From QZKY01 sp942492925 (GTDB lineage: Bacteria > Pseudomonadota > Gammaproteobacteria > Burkholderiales > Burkholderiaceae_D): 64,000 nucleotides of DNA. The notes below the pieces were generated by a model that worked only from the letters and a program-made list of their open reading frames with translations, searched no databases and was not told the DNA's origin. The stretch is taken from the NCBI GenBank assembly GCA_942492925.1, contig OW818641.1:2170001-2234000 (forward strand). Direction: 5' to 3'. The first letter of the stretch is position 1. Each line of letters starts with the position of its first letter. The translations under genes were made by a program, and so were the position numbers. This document shows, piece after piece, positions 44,062-52,556 of the stretch.

Positions 44062-44255
44062 TTATTCCATTTGGGGCCGCCTTCACCCATGAGGCTGGCG
44101 CGTGTATTCAGTACTATTGTAACGACAAGCGGGGTTTTTCAGGCTACCTTCCTGCCATCCGTTTTCCTTATATCAAGCCACTCCGCCCTGGCCGACGTTG
44201 CACCACCTTGGGATACGGCCGCTTAAACAAGCAAACGGAGAGCGCAACGTGAAGC

Positions 44256-44585
44256 TCATTCCTTCTGCTGCGTACACGCCAACATCCAGTTCAGGTACGC
44301 GGGCAACCCACTGGCAATCGGCAATGCCAGAATCTCGGGCACGTCATATGGATGCAGCGCCTGTATCGCAGCTTCCACCATGGCGTAGCGGATACGGCGC
44401 GTCTTGATGAGCACCGTGACTTCATCGGCTTCTTCGACAGCGCCTTCCCAGCGATAGACGGAATGCACGCCGGGGAGAATATTGACGCAAGCCGCCAACT
44501 GCGTTTCCACCAATTGGCGCGCGATCTTTTGCGCGACATCAACATTCGGCATGTTGCTGACGACCATGATCATTTCTTCTGGCAT
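44256..44585 (-). CDS. cutA: CutA divalent-cation tolerance protein
   Basis: A 109-residue trimeric ferredoxin-like protein named for copper tolerance, though its molecular role is still debated. Landmarks are LVETQLAACVNILPGVHSVYRWEGAV, ADEVTVLIKTRR and HPYDVPEILALPI. The start at 44585 is chosen because AGGAGAG precedes it; the open frame further upstream lacks a ribosome site. It lies between the calcium exporter operon and the end of the ribosomal cluster, separated from rplQ by a terminator. Confidence 0.92.
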   Translation of the reverse strand: MPEEMIMVVSNMPNVDVAQKIARQLVETQLAACVNILPGVHSVYRWEGAVEEADEVTVLIKTRRIRYAMVEAAIQALHPYDVPEILALPIASGLPAYLNWMLACTQQKE

Positions 44586-44642
44586 AAGGCTCTCCTTCCT
44601 CGGCGATTGGAAAAGCATAGCAGATGCCGCGCCCTGAAATGA

Positions 44643-44667
44643 CAAAAGCCGACAAGATGTCGGCTTT
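44643..44667 (-). terminator. Terminator of the ribosomal supercluster after rplQ
   Basis: AAAGCCGAC (44645-44653) and GTCGGCTTT (44659-44667) form a perfect 9-base-pair stem around AAGAT. On the minus strand TTTTG follows. It lies 20 bases beyond the rplQ stop. Confidence 0.88.
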
Positions 44668-44686
44668 GGATGAGGCTGAGTACGGC

Positions 44687-45064
44687 TTATTCTGCTTCGG
44701 TTGGCTCCGGACGATCCATCAGCTCGATGTATGCCATCGGTGCATTGTCGCCTTGACGGAAGCCCATCTTCAGAATGCGAAGATAGCCGCCGTTACGGTT
44801 CGCGTAGCGCGGGCCGATCTCGGCGAAGAGCTTGACGACCACATCACGATCGCGCAGACGGTTGAATGCGAGACGCTTGTTGGAGAGGTTGTCGGTCTTG
44901 CCCAGCGTGATCAGCGGCTCAACCACGCGACGCAGCTCTTTGGCTTTCGGCAGCGTGGTCTTGATCGCTTCGTGCTTGAGCAACGAAACAGACATGTTGC
45001 GCAACATCGCCAGACGGTGCGACGAGGTGCGGTTCAATTTTCTTAATCCATTACGATGGCGCAT
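44687..45064 (-). CDS. rplQ: 50S ribosomal protein L17
   Basis: Large-subunit protein near the exit-tunnel side of 23S rRNA. The N-terminus RHRNGLRKLNRTSSHRLAMLRNM and the segment ARNRLRD-type RLAFNRLRDRDVV identify it; 125 residues with an acidic proline-rich C-terminus. It is the last gene of the alpha operon, 134 bases after rpoA. Confidence 0.97.
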   Translation of the reverse strand: MRHRNGLRKLNRTSSHRLAMLRNMSVSLLKHEAIKTTLPKAKELRRVVEPLITLGKTDNLSNKRLAFNRLRDRDVVVKLFAEIGPRYANRNGGYLRILKMGFRQGDNAPMAYIELMDRPEPTEAE

Positions 45065-45198
45065 GGTAGTTCCTTTTCTCGGTGTCTTATTCCAGCTCTT
45101 CTATCGTTTTCATTTTCATGAAACGCGGGCCGGTATGTGTAAATTAAAAAATGATGCCCTTAATCTTTTCTTCAGCTTGGCGAAAGATCTGCCGTAAA

Positions 45199-46173
45199 TT
45201 ATTTATCCAGTCCATGAGGTGGCCAATTGTCCAGCTTCATGCCCAGCGTTAAGCCGCGCGAAGCCAGCACTTCCTTGATTTCGTTAAGAGACTTGCGACC
45301 CAAATTCGGGGTCTTGAGCAGTTCGTTTTCGCTGCGCTGAATCAGATCGCCGATGTAGTAAATGTTTTCGGCTTTCAGACAGTTTGCGGAACGAACCGTG
45401 AGTTCCAGATCGTCGACCGGACGCAGCAGAATCGGATCGACTGCCGGTGCATGCGCAGGCGCTTCGGAAGCGGTTTCGGTACCTTCGAGCGAAGCAAACA
45501 CGCTCAGCTGGTCAACCAGGACGCGCGCCGATTGGCGGATCGCTTCTTCTGCAGTAATCACACCATTGGTTTCGATATCCAGAATCAGCTTGTCCAGGTC
45601 CGTGCGCTGTTCAACACGGGCCGACTCGACCGAGTAAGATACACGACGGACCGGCGAGAAAGATGCATCCAGAATGATGCGGCCGATGGTCTTGTTGGCG
45701 TCTTCGGTCAGGCGACGCACATTGCCCGGCACATAGCCGCGACCGCGCTCCACCTTGATCTGCATATCCAGCTTGCCGCTTTCCGTCAGATGCGCAATCA
45801 CGTGATCCGGATTGATCAGTTCGACGTCATGCGGTAATTCGATATCGGATGCCAGAACCGGACCCGCGCCTTCTTTTTTCAGCGTAAGATTCACAACGTC
45901 GCGGTTGTGCAGCTTGAACACGACACCTTTCAGATTCAGCAGCAAATCAACCACGTCTTCCTGCACGCCATCCAGCGTGGAATACTCATGTACCACACCG
46001 CCGATCATCACTTCGGTCGGCGCATAACCGGTCATCGACGACAGCAACACACGACGCAAGGCATTACCCAACGTGTGTCCGTAACCACGCTCAAACGGTT
46101 CCATTTCGACGCGGGAATGACCCGGGCCAAGGTTTTCAACGTTGATGATGCGCGGCTTCAAAAAATTATTCAT
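45199..46173 (-). CDS. rpoA: RNA polymerase alpha subunit
   Basis: Scaffold subunit of RNA polymerase (324 residues). The N-terminal assembly domain includes EPFERGYGHTLGNALRRVLLSSM. The C-terminal domain, from about residue 250, has VRSANCLKAENIYYIGDL and LGRKSLNEIKEVLASRGLTLGM, which bind UP-element DNA and activators. A Glu/Ala/Pro-rich linker joins them. A 197-base gap separates it from rpsD. Confidence 0.98.
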   Translation of the reverse strand: MNNFLKPRIINVENLGPGHSRVEMEPFERGYGHTLGNALRRVLLSSMTGYAPTEVMIGGVVHEYSTLDGVQEDVVDLLLNLKGVVFKLHNRDVVNLTLKKEGAGPVLASDIELPHDVELINPDHVIAHLTESGKLDMQIKVERGRGYVPGNVRRLTEDANKTIGRIILDASFSPVRRVSYSVESARVEQRTDLDKLILDIETNGVITAEEAIRQSARVLVDQLSVFASLEGTETASEAPAHAPAVDPILLRPVDDLELTVRSANCLKAENIYYIGDLIQRSENELLKTPNLGRKSLNEIKEVLASRGLTLGMKLDNWPPHGLDK

Positions 46174-46370
46174 GATATGTCCTCTTCAATACCCTCGGCT
46201 CGTTACACCAATAAGGCTGATGGAAATAAAAAACCAGTAAAACTAAAACTGCTGAAAAAGCATGGTTCCATTTTCAAACGGTCTGTGGCGCGAAGACAAG
46301 CCGCAGACAGTACGATTAGTACGGCAAGACGAGTCGACAAAGTCACAGGCCGTTTTAGACGGAACAGAGA

Positions 46371-46994
46371 TTAGCGCGAATACAATTCGATAATCAGTGA
46401 TTCGTTTACGTCGTTTGCGAATTCAGTACGATCCGGCAGGCGCTTGAACGTGCCTTCCATTTTCTTGGAATCGACCGACACCCAGGCTGCCATGCCGACT
46501 TGTTCGGCCAGCGACAGCGATTCGACAATACGCGTTTGTTTTTTGGATTTCTCGCGAACAGCCACCACGTCGTTGGCTTTGACCTTGTACGACGGGATGT
46601 TCACGACTTCGCCATTCACTGTCAGCGCTTTGTGGCCAACGAGCTGGCGCGCTTCCGCGCGCGTCGAGCCAAAGCCCATGCGATAGGCAACATTGTCCAG
46701 ACGGCTTTCAAGCAATTGCAACAAGTTGTCACCCGTGTTGCCTTTGCGGCTCTCAGCTTCGGCAAAGTAGCGGCGGAACTGACGCTCCAGCACGCCATAC
46801 ATACGCTTCACTTTTTGTTTTTCGCGCAATTGGTTGCCGAAATCGGAGGTGCGTGCACCGGACTTCAGGCCGTGCTGGCCGGGTTTAACATCCAGCTTGC
46901 ACTTGGAATCCAGCGAGCGGCGGGCGCTCTTGAGGAAGAGATCGGTGCCTTCGCGACGGGAAAGCTTTGCTTTGGGTCCAATATAACGTGCCAC
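46371..46994 (-). CDS. rpsD: 30S ribosomal protein S4
   Basis: Primary 16S-binding protein that in E. coli also represses the alpha operon. The N-terminus ARYIGPKAKLSRREG and the S4 RNA-binding domain (LDNVAYRMGFGSTRAEARQLV) are intact. Only one N-terminal cysteine is present, so this is the zinc-free form. The 207-residue length is normal. A perfect intrinsic terminator lies about 90 bases upstream, before this gene. Confidence 0.98.
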   Translation of the reverse strand: MARYIGPKAKLSRREGTDLFLKSARRSLDSKCKLDVKPGQHGLKSGARTSDFGNQLREKQKVKRMYGVLERQFRRYFAEAESRKGNTGDNLLQLLESRLDNVAYRMGFGSTRAEARQLVGHKALTVNGEVVNIPSYKVKANDVVAVREKSKKQTRIVESLSLAEQVGMAAWVSVDSKKMEGTFKRLPDRTEFANDVNESLIIELYSR

Positions 46995-47083
46995 GTTGAT
47001 TTCCTTTTCTGTTTAATGACGCCCCGAATGAATACAACTCTCATCAGGCGCTAGTCCGACATGATTGCCGAACGGTGGTCTTC

Positions 47084-47109
47084 AAAAAAACCTGCCGCTT
47101 TCGCGGCAG
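47084..47109 (-). terminator. Intrinsic terminator between rpsK and rpsD
   Basis: CTGCCGC (47092-47098) and GCGGCAG (47103-47109) form a perfect 7-base-pair GC stem closed by a GAAA tetraloop on the transcript, then G and seven Us. It lies 16 bases past the rpsK stop, inside the alpha operon. No clear promoter is visible between it and rpsD, so partial readthrough or attenuation is likely. Confidence 0.88.
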
Positions 47110-47124
47110 AATCCTGCAAAATTC

Positions 47125-47526
47125 TTAGATGCGACGGCGCTTCGGCGGGCGGCAACCATTGTGCGGCACCGGCGTGATGTCCTGAATCTGCGTGATGCGA
47201 ATGCCCAATGCATTCAGTGCACGCACGGCGGATTCGCGACCCGGGCCCGGGCCCTTGATGCGCACTTCGACGTTTTTCATGCCGCATTCAACCGCTGCGC
47301 GGCCTGCAGATTCTGCAGCAACTTGCGCCGCAAAGGGGGTCGATTTACGCGAACCCTTGAACCCTGCACCACCGGACGTTGCCCAGGACAAAGTGTTGCC
47401 TTGGCGATCAGTGATCGTAATGATCGTGTTATTGAACGATGCGTGAATATGTGCAATACCCTCGGCCACATTTTTCTTGACCTTCTTGCGGACACGGGCC
47501 GATGCATTGGATTGTGCTTTTGCCAT
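47125..47526 (-). CDS. rpsK: 30S ribosomal protein S11
   Basis: Platform protein of the small subunit that contacts the mRNA exit region. Characteristic segments are AHIHASFNNTIITITDRQGN, WATSGGAGFKGSRKSTPFAAQ and the C-terminal DITPVPHNGCRPPKRRRI. 133 residues, slightly longer than E. coli because of the N-terminus. It begins 42 bases after rpsM. Confidence 0.98.
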   Translation of the reverse strand: MAKAQSNASARVRKKVKKNVAEGIAHIHASFNNTIITITDRQGNTLSWATSGGAGFKGSRKSTPFAAQVAAESAGRAAVECGMKNVEVRIKGPGPGRESAVRALNALGIRITQIQDITPVPHNGCRPPKRRRI

Positions 47527-47568
47527 AATAATTTCCTTGATTTCGACAATCGGTCGTCAGACCATCGA

Positions 47569-47934
47569 TTATTTCTTGAGTGCCTGAGCAGCCTTGCGCG
47601 GGCCTTTGCGAGTGCGCGCATTGGTTCGCGTGCGCTGCCCGCGAACCGGCAAGCCACGACGATGACGCAAACCGCGATAACAACCCAAATCCATCAGGCG
47701 TTTGATGCTGATCGATACTTCACGGCGAAGATCGCCTTCGATCATGTATTTCGAGATTGCGTCGCGAAGCTTCTCAAGTTCGTTGTCATCGAGATCTTTG
47801 ACTTTCTTGGAAGCTTGCACACCGGTGTCGTCACAAATTTGCTGTGAGCGCGAACGACCAATACCAAAAATGGCGGTCAAACCGATGACGATGTGCTGAT
47901 GATTTGGGATATTTACCCCTGCGATACGTGCCAT
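47569..47934 (-). CDS. rpsM: 30S ribosomal protein S13
   Basis: Head protein that bridges to the large subunit and contacts P-site tRNA. ARIAGVNIPNHQHIVIGLTAIFGIGR and the basic tail RHRRGLPVRGQRTRTNART are diagnostic. 121 residues. First gene of the alpha group, 27 bases after rpmJ. Confidence 0.98.
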   Translation of the reverse strand: MARIAGVNIPNHQHIVIGLTAIFGIGRSRSQQICDDTGVQASKKVKDLDDNELEKLRDAISKYMIEGDLRREVSISIKRLMDLGCYRGLRHRRGLPVRGQRTRTNARTRKGPRKAAQALKK

Positions 47935-47961
47935 TCGTTATTCCTCAATCGATAACGTTAA

Positions 47962-48075
47962 TTAACCTTGGCGCTGTTTATGGCGCAGTTCGGTGCAGAT
48001 GACACGAACAACGCCCTTGCGCTTGACGATTTTGCAGTTGCGGCAGATCCGCTTGACGGATGCTTGTACTTTCAT
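47962..48075 (-). CDS. rpmJ: 50S ribosomal protein L36
   Basis: A 37-residue protein reading MKVQASVKRICRNCK at its start and ending HKQRQG. Its zinc-ribbon ligands are intact (cysteines 11, 14 and 27, histidine 32), so it is the zinc-binding paralogue. It sits between infA and rpsM, the usual place. Confidence 0.96.
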   Translation of the reverse strand: MKVQASVKRICRNCKIVKRKGVVRVICTELRHKQRQG

Positions 48076-48113
48076 ATTTGCCCTCTTTTGCTAGTGCTAC
48101 TTTAATCTTTACT

Positions 48114-48332
48114 TCACTTGGTGCGGAACACGATACGCGCTCTGCTTAAATCGTATGGTGTCAATTCGACAGTCACCTTGTCGCCGGGCAGAATGCGGAT
48201 GTAATTCATGCGCATTTTTCCGGAAATGTGCCCTAACACCACATGCCCATTTTCCAACTTGACTCTAAAGGTTGCATTCGGGAGATTTTCAACAATCTCA
48301 CCCTGCATCTGGATAACGTCGTCTTTTGCCAT
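48114..48332 (-). CDS. infA: Translation initiation factor IF-1
   Basis: A 72-residue OB-fold factor that binds the ribosomal A site during initiation. The segments AKDDVIQMQGEIVENLPNA and GHISGKMRMNYIRILPGDKV are diagnostic. Placement between secY and rpmJ is the betaproteobacterial order; in E. coli infA lies elsewhere. Confidence 0.98.
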   Translation of the reverse strand: MAKDDVIQMQGEIVENLPNATFRVKLENGHVVLGHISGKMRMNYIRILPGDKVTVELTPYDLSRARIVFRTK

Positions 48333-48362
48333 TCGTCCTTCTGTATCGACCTTAACCTGTCC

Positions 48363-49703
48363 TTACCGGGGCAGGTTGTTAAAACCCGTGAAATTTGATT
48401 TCTTCAACAGTGAATCGTACTGTTGCGACATCACGTAATTGTTGATCTGTGCGAGGAAGTCCATCGTCACCACCACCAGAATCAGCAGCGATGTACCGCC
48501 GAAATAAAACGGCACCTTCCACTTCGCAATCAAAAACTCCGGCAACAAACACACCAGCGTTATATAAACAGCACCAACCAGCGTCAGACGCATCAAAATC
48601 CGATCAATGTGGCGCGCCGTCTGTTCGCCCGGACGAATGCCCGGCAGGAATGCGCCGCTCTTCTTCAAATTGTCCGACGTCTCTCTGCTATTGAACACCA
48701 GTGCGGTGTAAAAAAAGCAGAAGAAGATAATCGCTGCCGCATACAACAGAGCATGCATCGGTTCACCGGAGGCCAGCGAGGCAGCCAAATCCTTCATGAA
48801 ACGAATAAACGCGTTTGACGAATCCGCCCCGGCCGTGAACCAGCCCGCAATCTGCGCCGGGAACATGATGATCGACGATGCAAAGATCGGCGGGATCACG
48901 CCCGACATGTTCAACTTCAACGGCAAGTGCGACGACTGACCACCGTAAACTTTGTTACCAATCTGACGCTTGGCATAGTTAACCAAAATCTTGCGCTGAC
49001 CGCTTTCGATAAACACCACCAGATACGTTACTGCCGCCACAATCACGCAAATGACAATCGCCACCAGGGTACTCATCGAGCCGGTTCTGACCAGTTCCAG
49101 CAGCCCAGCAATGGCATTCGGCAGACCGGCTGCAATACCGGCAAAAATAATCAGCGAAATACCGTTACCCAAACCGCGCTCGGTCATTTGCTCACCCAGC
49201 CACATCAGGAACATCGTCCCGGTCACCAGCGACACCGCGGCAGTGAAGCGGAAAGCCATGCCCGGCTCAATCACCAAGCCTGCCCCCATGGACTCCAGAC
49301 CTACTGCAATCGCAATGGCCTGAAACGCTGCCAGAAACACCGTGCCATAACGCGTATATTGCGTAATCTTGCGACGACCGGACTCACCTTCCTTTTTCAT
49401 CGCTTCCAGCTGCGGCATCACCACAGCCAGCATCTGCATGATGATCGACGCCGAGATGTACGGCATGATCCCCAACGCAAACACGGAAGCGCGAGAGAGA
49501 GCGCCGCCAGAGAACATGTTGAACATGCCCAGAAAACCGCCCTGGTTTTGCTTGAACAACTGTGCCAACTGCACCGGATCAATGCCCGGCACCGGAATGT
49601 GCGCGCCGATCCGGTAAACGAACAGTGCGCCCAGCAAAAACCACAAGCGCCCCCACGGGAACCCTACGGCATTACTTTTTGCTGCTTGCGTTGAAGTGGC
49701 CAA
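48363..49703 (-). CDS. secY: Protein translocase subunit SecY
   Basis: Pore subunit of the Sec translocon with 10 membrane helices (446 residues). Landmarks include HIPVPGIDP near helix 1, the plug region GGALSRASVFALGIMPYISASI, VNYAKRQIG and the cytosolic loop RETSDNLKKSGAFLPGIRPGEQT, which contacts SecA and the ribosome. It begins 23 bases after rplO. Confidence 0.98.
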   Translation of the reverse strand: MATSTQAAKSNAVGFPWGRLWFLLGALFVYRIGAHIPVPGIDPVQLAQLFKQNQGGFLGMFNMFSGGALSRASVFALGIMPYISASIIMQMLAVVMPQLEAMKKEGESGRRKITQYTRYGTVFLAAFQAIAIAVGLESMGAGLVIEPGMAFRFTAAVSLVTGTMFLMWLGEQMTERGLGNGISLIIFAGIAAGLPNAIAGLLELVRTGSMSTLVAIVICVIVAAVTYLVVFIESGQRKILVNYAKRQIGNKVYGGQSSHLPLKLNMSGVIPPIFASSIIMFPAQIAGWFTAGADSSNAFIRFMKDLAASLASGEPMHALLYAAAIIFFCFFYTALVFNSRETSDNLKKSGAFLPGIRPGEQTARHIDRILMRLTLVGAVYITLVCLLPEFLIAKWKVPFYFGGTSLLILVVVTMDFLAQINNYVMSQQYDSLLKKSNFTGFNNLPR

Positions 49704-49726
49704 TTATCGCTCCGATCCTGCTGATG

Positions 49727-50158
49727 TTAGGCGATTGAACCGCCAGCCGCTTCAATAGCAGCCTTGGCACCCTGGGTCACGGTCACGCCCGTCAACTTGA
49801 CGGCCTTCTTGATCTCGCCAGACTTGATAACACGCACGTCCGTCGCCAATACGGAAACGAAGCCAGCCTGTTTCAGCGACACCACATCAATATCGGTTAC
49901 CGGCATCTTTTCCAGATCGGACAAACGCACTTCTGCTTTCGTCGTGGCTGCCAAAGACTTGAAGCCGCGCTTGGGCAAACGACGATGCAAAGGCATCTGA
50001 CCGCCTTCGAAACCGACTTTGTGGAAACCGCCGGCACGCGCCTTTTGACCTTTGTGGCCACGACCTGCCGTCTTGCCGATACCGGAACCAATGCCACGAC
50101 CGACGCGAAGACGGGGGCGCTTGGAACCTGCTGCTGGTTGTATGGTATTCAATTTCAT
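49727..50158 (-). CDS. rplO: 50S ribosomal protein L15
   Basis: Late-assembling large-subunit protein (143 residues). The glycine- and basic-rich N-terminus RVGRGIGSGIGKTAGRGHKGQKAR and FEGGQMPLHRRLPKRGF are diagnostic. It lies in the spc group between rpmD and secY. Confidence 0.98.
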   Translation of the reverse strand: MKLNTIQPAAGSKRPRLRVGRGIGSGIGKTAGRGHKGQKARAGGFHKVGFEGGQMPLHRRLPKRGFKSLAATTKAEVRLSDLEKMPVTDIDVVSLKQAGFVSVLATDVRVIKSGEIKKAVKLTGVTVTQGAKAAIEAAGGSIA

Positions 50159-50185
50159 AATTTGTCCTGTCGGAAAGTTCGTTAA

Positions 50186-50371
50186 TTACGAAACGACTTT
50201 CACCAGATACGAAACTTTGTTAATCATGCCGCGTACTGCGGGGGTATCCTGCAATTCGGCAACGGAATTCAGTCGACGCAAGCCCAGGCCACGTACCGTC
50301 GCACGGTGCGTTTCACGGGTACCGATCAGACTTTTTACCAATTTCACTTTTACCGTTTTTGTCTCTGACAT
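50186..50371 (-). CDS. rpmD: 50S ribosomal protein L30
   Basis: A 61-residue protein: VKLVKSLIGTRETHRATVRGLGLRRLN is the family core. The start at 50371 (MSETKT) is preferred over an in-frame GTG at 50380 because AAAGGTG acts as the ribosome site in front of it. Confidence 0.95.
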   Translation of the reverse strand: MSETKTVKVKLVKSLIGTRETHRATVRGLGLRRLNSVAELQDTPAVRGMINKVSYLVKVVS

Positions 50372-50382
50372 AGTGTTCACCT

Positions 50383-50901
50383 TTATCCCAGAATTTCTTC
50401 AACGGTCTTGCCGCGCTTGGCAGCAATCTCGGAAGGCGCATTCATCGATTTGAAAGCGTCCAAGGTCGCGCGAACCAGGTTGTACGGATTGTTGGAACCG
50501 AAGGATTTAGCGACCACATTGTGTACGCCCATCACATCGAAAATCGCGCGCATCGCACCGCCGGCAATCACACCCGTACCATCCTTCGCCGGATTCATCA
50601 GCACTTTGGATGCGCCATGCTTACCCGTAATCGTGTGATGAATCGTACCGTTCTTCAGCGGCACTTTGATCATATTGCGACGCGCTTCTTCCATCGCCTT
50701 TTGCACAGCAACCGGTACCTCTTTCGATTTACCTTTGCCCATGCCGATACGACCATCGCCGTCACCTACCACGGTCAATGCAGCAAATCCCATGATCCGA
50801 CCACCCTTGACCACTTTGGTCACGCGGTTAATCGCGATCATCTTCTCGCGCAAACCGTCGTCAGGTTTCTCGCTCTGCATCTTTTGTTGCGTCTTTGCCA
50901 T
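50383..50901 (-). CDS. rpsE: 30S ribosomal protein S5
   Basis: Small-subunit protein affecting translational fidelity. The N-terminal dsRNA-binding domain has REKMIAINRVTKVVKGGRIMGF, followed by GKGKSKEVPVAVQKAMEEARRNM and the C-terminal GVHNVVAKSFGSNNPYNLVRAT. 172 residues. The spectinomycin-contact loop (VVKGGRI) looks wild type. Confidence 0.98.
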   Translation of the reverse strand: MAKTQQKMQSEKPDDGLREKMIAINRVTKVVKGGRIMGFAALTVVGDGDGRIGMGKGKSKEVPVAVQKAMEEARRNMIKVPLKNGTIHHTITGKHGASKVLMNPAKDGTGVIAGGAMRAIFDVMGVHNVVAKSFGSNNPYNLVRATLDAFKSMNAPSEIAAKRGKTVEEILG

Positions 50902-50913
50902 ATTGAGTCTTCC

Positions 50914-51276
50914 TTAAAACTTCAAGCCGGCTTCGCGCGCAGCTTCTGCCAGCGCTTTCACACGACCGTGATAACGGAAACCCGAACGATCGAATGCGAC
51001 CTCGGTAATCCCTGCCTTCAACGCCTTCTCTGCAACACGCTTGCCAACCAGCGTGGCCGCGTTGACATTGCCGCCCTTGCCGGACTGTCCAGCAAGTTCC
51101 TGGCGAATGCCTGCTTCCAGCGTCGAACACGATGCCAGAACACGCGCATCCGGTGCAATGATGTTTGCGTAAATGTGCGTATTCGTGCGATGTACGCTCA
51201 AGCGAGTTACCTTCAATTCGGCGATCTTCGCACGGGTCCGACGTCCGCGGCGCAATCTTGATTCTTTCTTGTCCAT
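50914..51276 (-). CDS. rplR: 50S ribosomal protein L18
   Basis: 5S rRNA-binding protein of the central protuberance. Basic N-terminus RLRRGRRTRAKI, core RLSVHRTNTHIYANIIAPD and C-terminal FDRSGFRYHGRVKALAEAAREAGL. 120 residues, between rplF and rpsE. Confidence 0.98.
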   Translation of the reverse strand: MDKKESRLRRGRRTRAKIAELKVTRLSVHRTNTHIYANIIAPDARVLASCSTLEAGIRQELAGQSGKGGNVNAATLVGKRVAEKALKAGITEVAFDRSGFRYHGRVKALAEAAREAGLKF

Positions 51277-51288
51277 CGTCAGCCCCTA

Positions 51289-51822
51289 TTACTTCTTCTT
51301 GGTTTCTTTAAGCTTCACCACTTCATCCGAATAACGGACGCCCTTGCCCTTATACGGCTCAGGACTGCGGTAAGCACGGACCTCGGCAGCGACTTGGCCA
51401 ACCTTCTGCTTGTCGATACCCTTAATTACAATTTCCGTCTGGGACGGGGTTTCACATTTCACACCAGCTGGCATTGGATGCACAACTGGATGCGAGAAAC
51501 CCAGCGTCAGGTTCAGCTTGTCGCCTTGCGCCTGAGCGCGATAACCCACGCCAACCAGATTCAAACGCCGCTCGAAACCCTTGGTCACCCCTTTGACCAT
51601 GTTGTTGACCAGCGCGCGCATCGTGCCAGACATGGCATTCGCTTCGCGGCTTTCGTCTGCAACGGAGAACTTCAAGGTGCCGTTTTCGTTTTCCACTTTG
51701 ACGCGCTCGCACATCGGCTGCGACAGCGTACCCAGCGGTCCTTTGACGGTGATTTGGTCTGCCGTAATAGTCGCTTGCGCACCATCGGCCAGAACAATCG
51801 GTGATTTTCCTACTCGTGACAT
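51289..51822 (-). CDS. rplF: 50S ribosomal protein L6
   Basis: Two-domain protein near the factor-binding site. Starts SRVGKSPIVLADGA and contains the C-terminal signature PEPYKGKGVRYSDE. 177 residues; 12 bases separate it from rplR. Confidence 0.98.
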   Translation of the reverse strand: MSRVGKSPIVLADGAQATITADQITVKGPLGTLSQPMCERVKVENENGTLKFSVADESREANAMSGTMRALVNNMVKGVTKGFERRLNLVGVGYRAQAQGDKLNLTLGFSHPVVHPMPAGVKCETPSQTEIVIKGIDKQKVGQVAAEVRAYRSPEPYKGKGVRYSDEVVKLKETKKK

Positions 51823-51832
51823 GCTCGGCTCC

Positions 51833-52228
51833 TCAAGCTACGTAGCAAATAACTTCGCCACCGACACCGGTTGCGCGCGCTTTGCGATCAGTCATGACAC
51901 CCTTCGGCGTGGACACAATCGCCACACCCAAGCCGTTCATGACGTTAGGTAACTCATCTCTGCCCTTGTATACGCGCAGACCAGGACGCGAAACGCGCTC
52001 CAGACGCTCGATGACAGGACGCCTGTCGTAATACTTCAAGCCAATCTTCAATTCAGCCTTCCCGCCCTCAGAAGAAACAGCAAAGTCCTCGATGTAACCT
52101 TCTTCCTTGAGAACCTTTGCAATCGCGACTTTGACGTTCGAAGACGGCATGGCCACGGTGTTCTTTTGTACACCCTGCGCATTGCGGATGCGGGTCAGCA
52201 TATCGGCTATAGGATCGCTCATACTCAT
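51833..52228 (-). CDS. rpsH: 30S ribosomal protein S8
   Basis: Binds helix 21 of 16S rRNA and, in E. coli, represses the spc operon at its rplE message. DPIADMLTRIRNAQ and the C-terminal GEVICYVA region are diagnostic. 131 residues. Confidence 0.98.
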   Translation of the reverse strand: MSMSDPIADMLTRIRNAQGVQKNTVAMPSSNVKVAIAKVLKEEGYIEDFAVSSEGGKAELKIGLKYYDRRPVIERLERVSRPGLRVYKGRDELPNVMNGLGVAIVSTPKGVMTDRKARATGVGGEVICYVA

Positions 52229-52243
52229 GTGACTCTACTCCTA

Positions 52244-52549
52244 TTACCAGCTAGCTTTAACGATTCCGGGAATTTCACCATTCATGGCGAATTCACGAAG
52301 TTTGGTACGGCCCAACCCGAACTTGCGGTAGGTGCCGCGCGGACGACCAGTTATTGCGCAACGATTGCGCTGACGAGTCGGATTTGCATTTCGCGGCAGC
52401 GCCTGCAACTTCAGGCGAGCGTCATAACGCTCTTCCACGGACTTGCTTTGGTCATCAATGATGGCCTTCAACTCGTTGCGCTTGTTGGTGTACTTCTTAA
52501 CCAACGCAGCGCGCTTTTTCTCACGATTTATCAGCGACAGTTTTGCCAT
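52244..52549 (-). CDS. rpsN: 30S ribosomal protein S14 (long, zinc-free form)
   Basis: A 101-residue S14 starting AKLSLINREKKRAALV and containing RNRCAITGRPRGTYRKFGLGR. It lacks the CxxC pairs of the short zinc-binding form. The start at 52549 follows a GAGGA site; the frame is open further upstream but overlaps rplE. Confidence 0.97.
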   Translation of the reverse strand: MAKLSLINREKKRAALVKKYTNKRNELKAIIDDQSKSVEERYDARLKLQALPRNANPTRQRNRCAITGRPRGTYRKFGLGRTKLREFAMNGEIPGIVKASW

Positions 52550-52556
52550 GTCGTCC

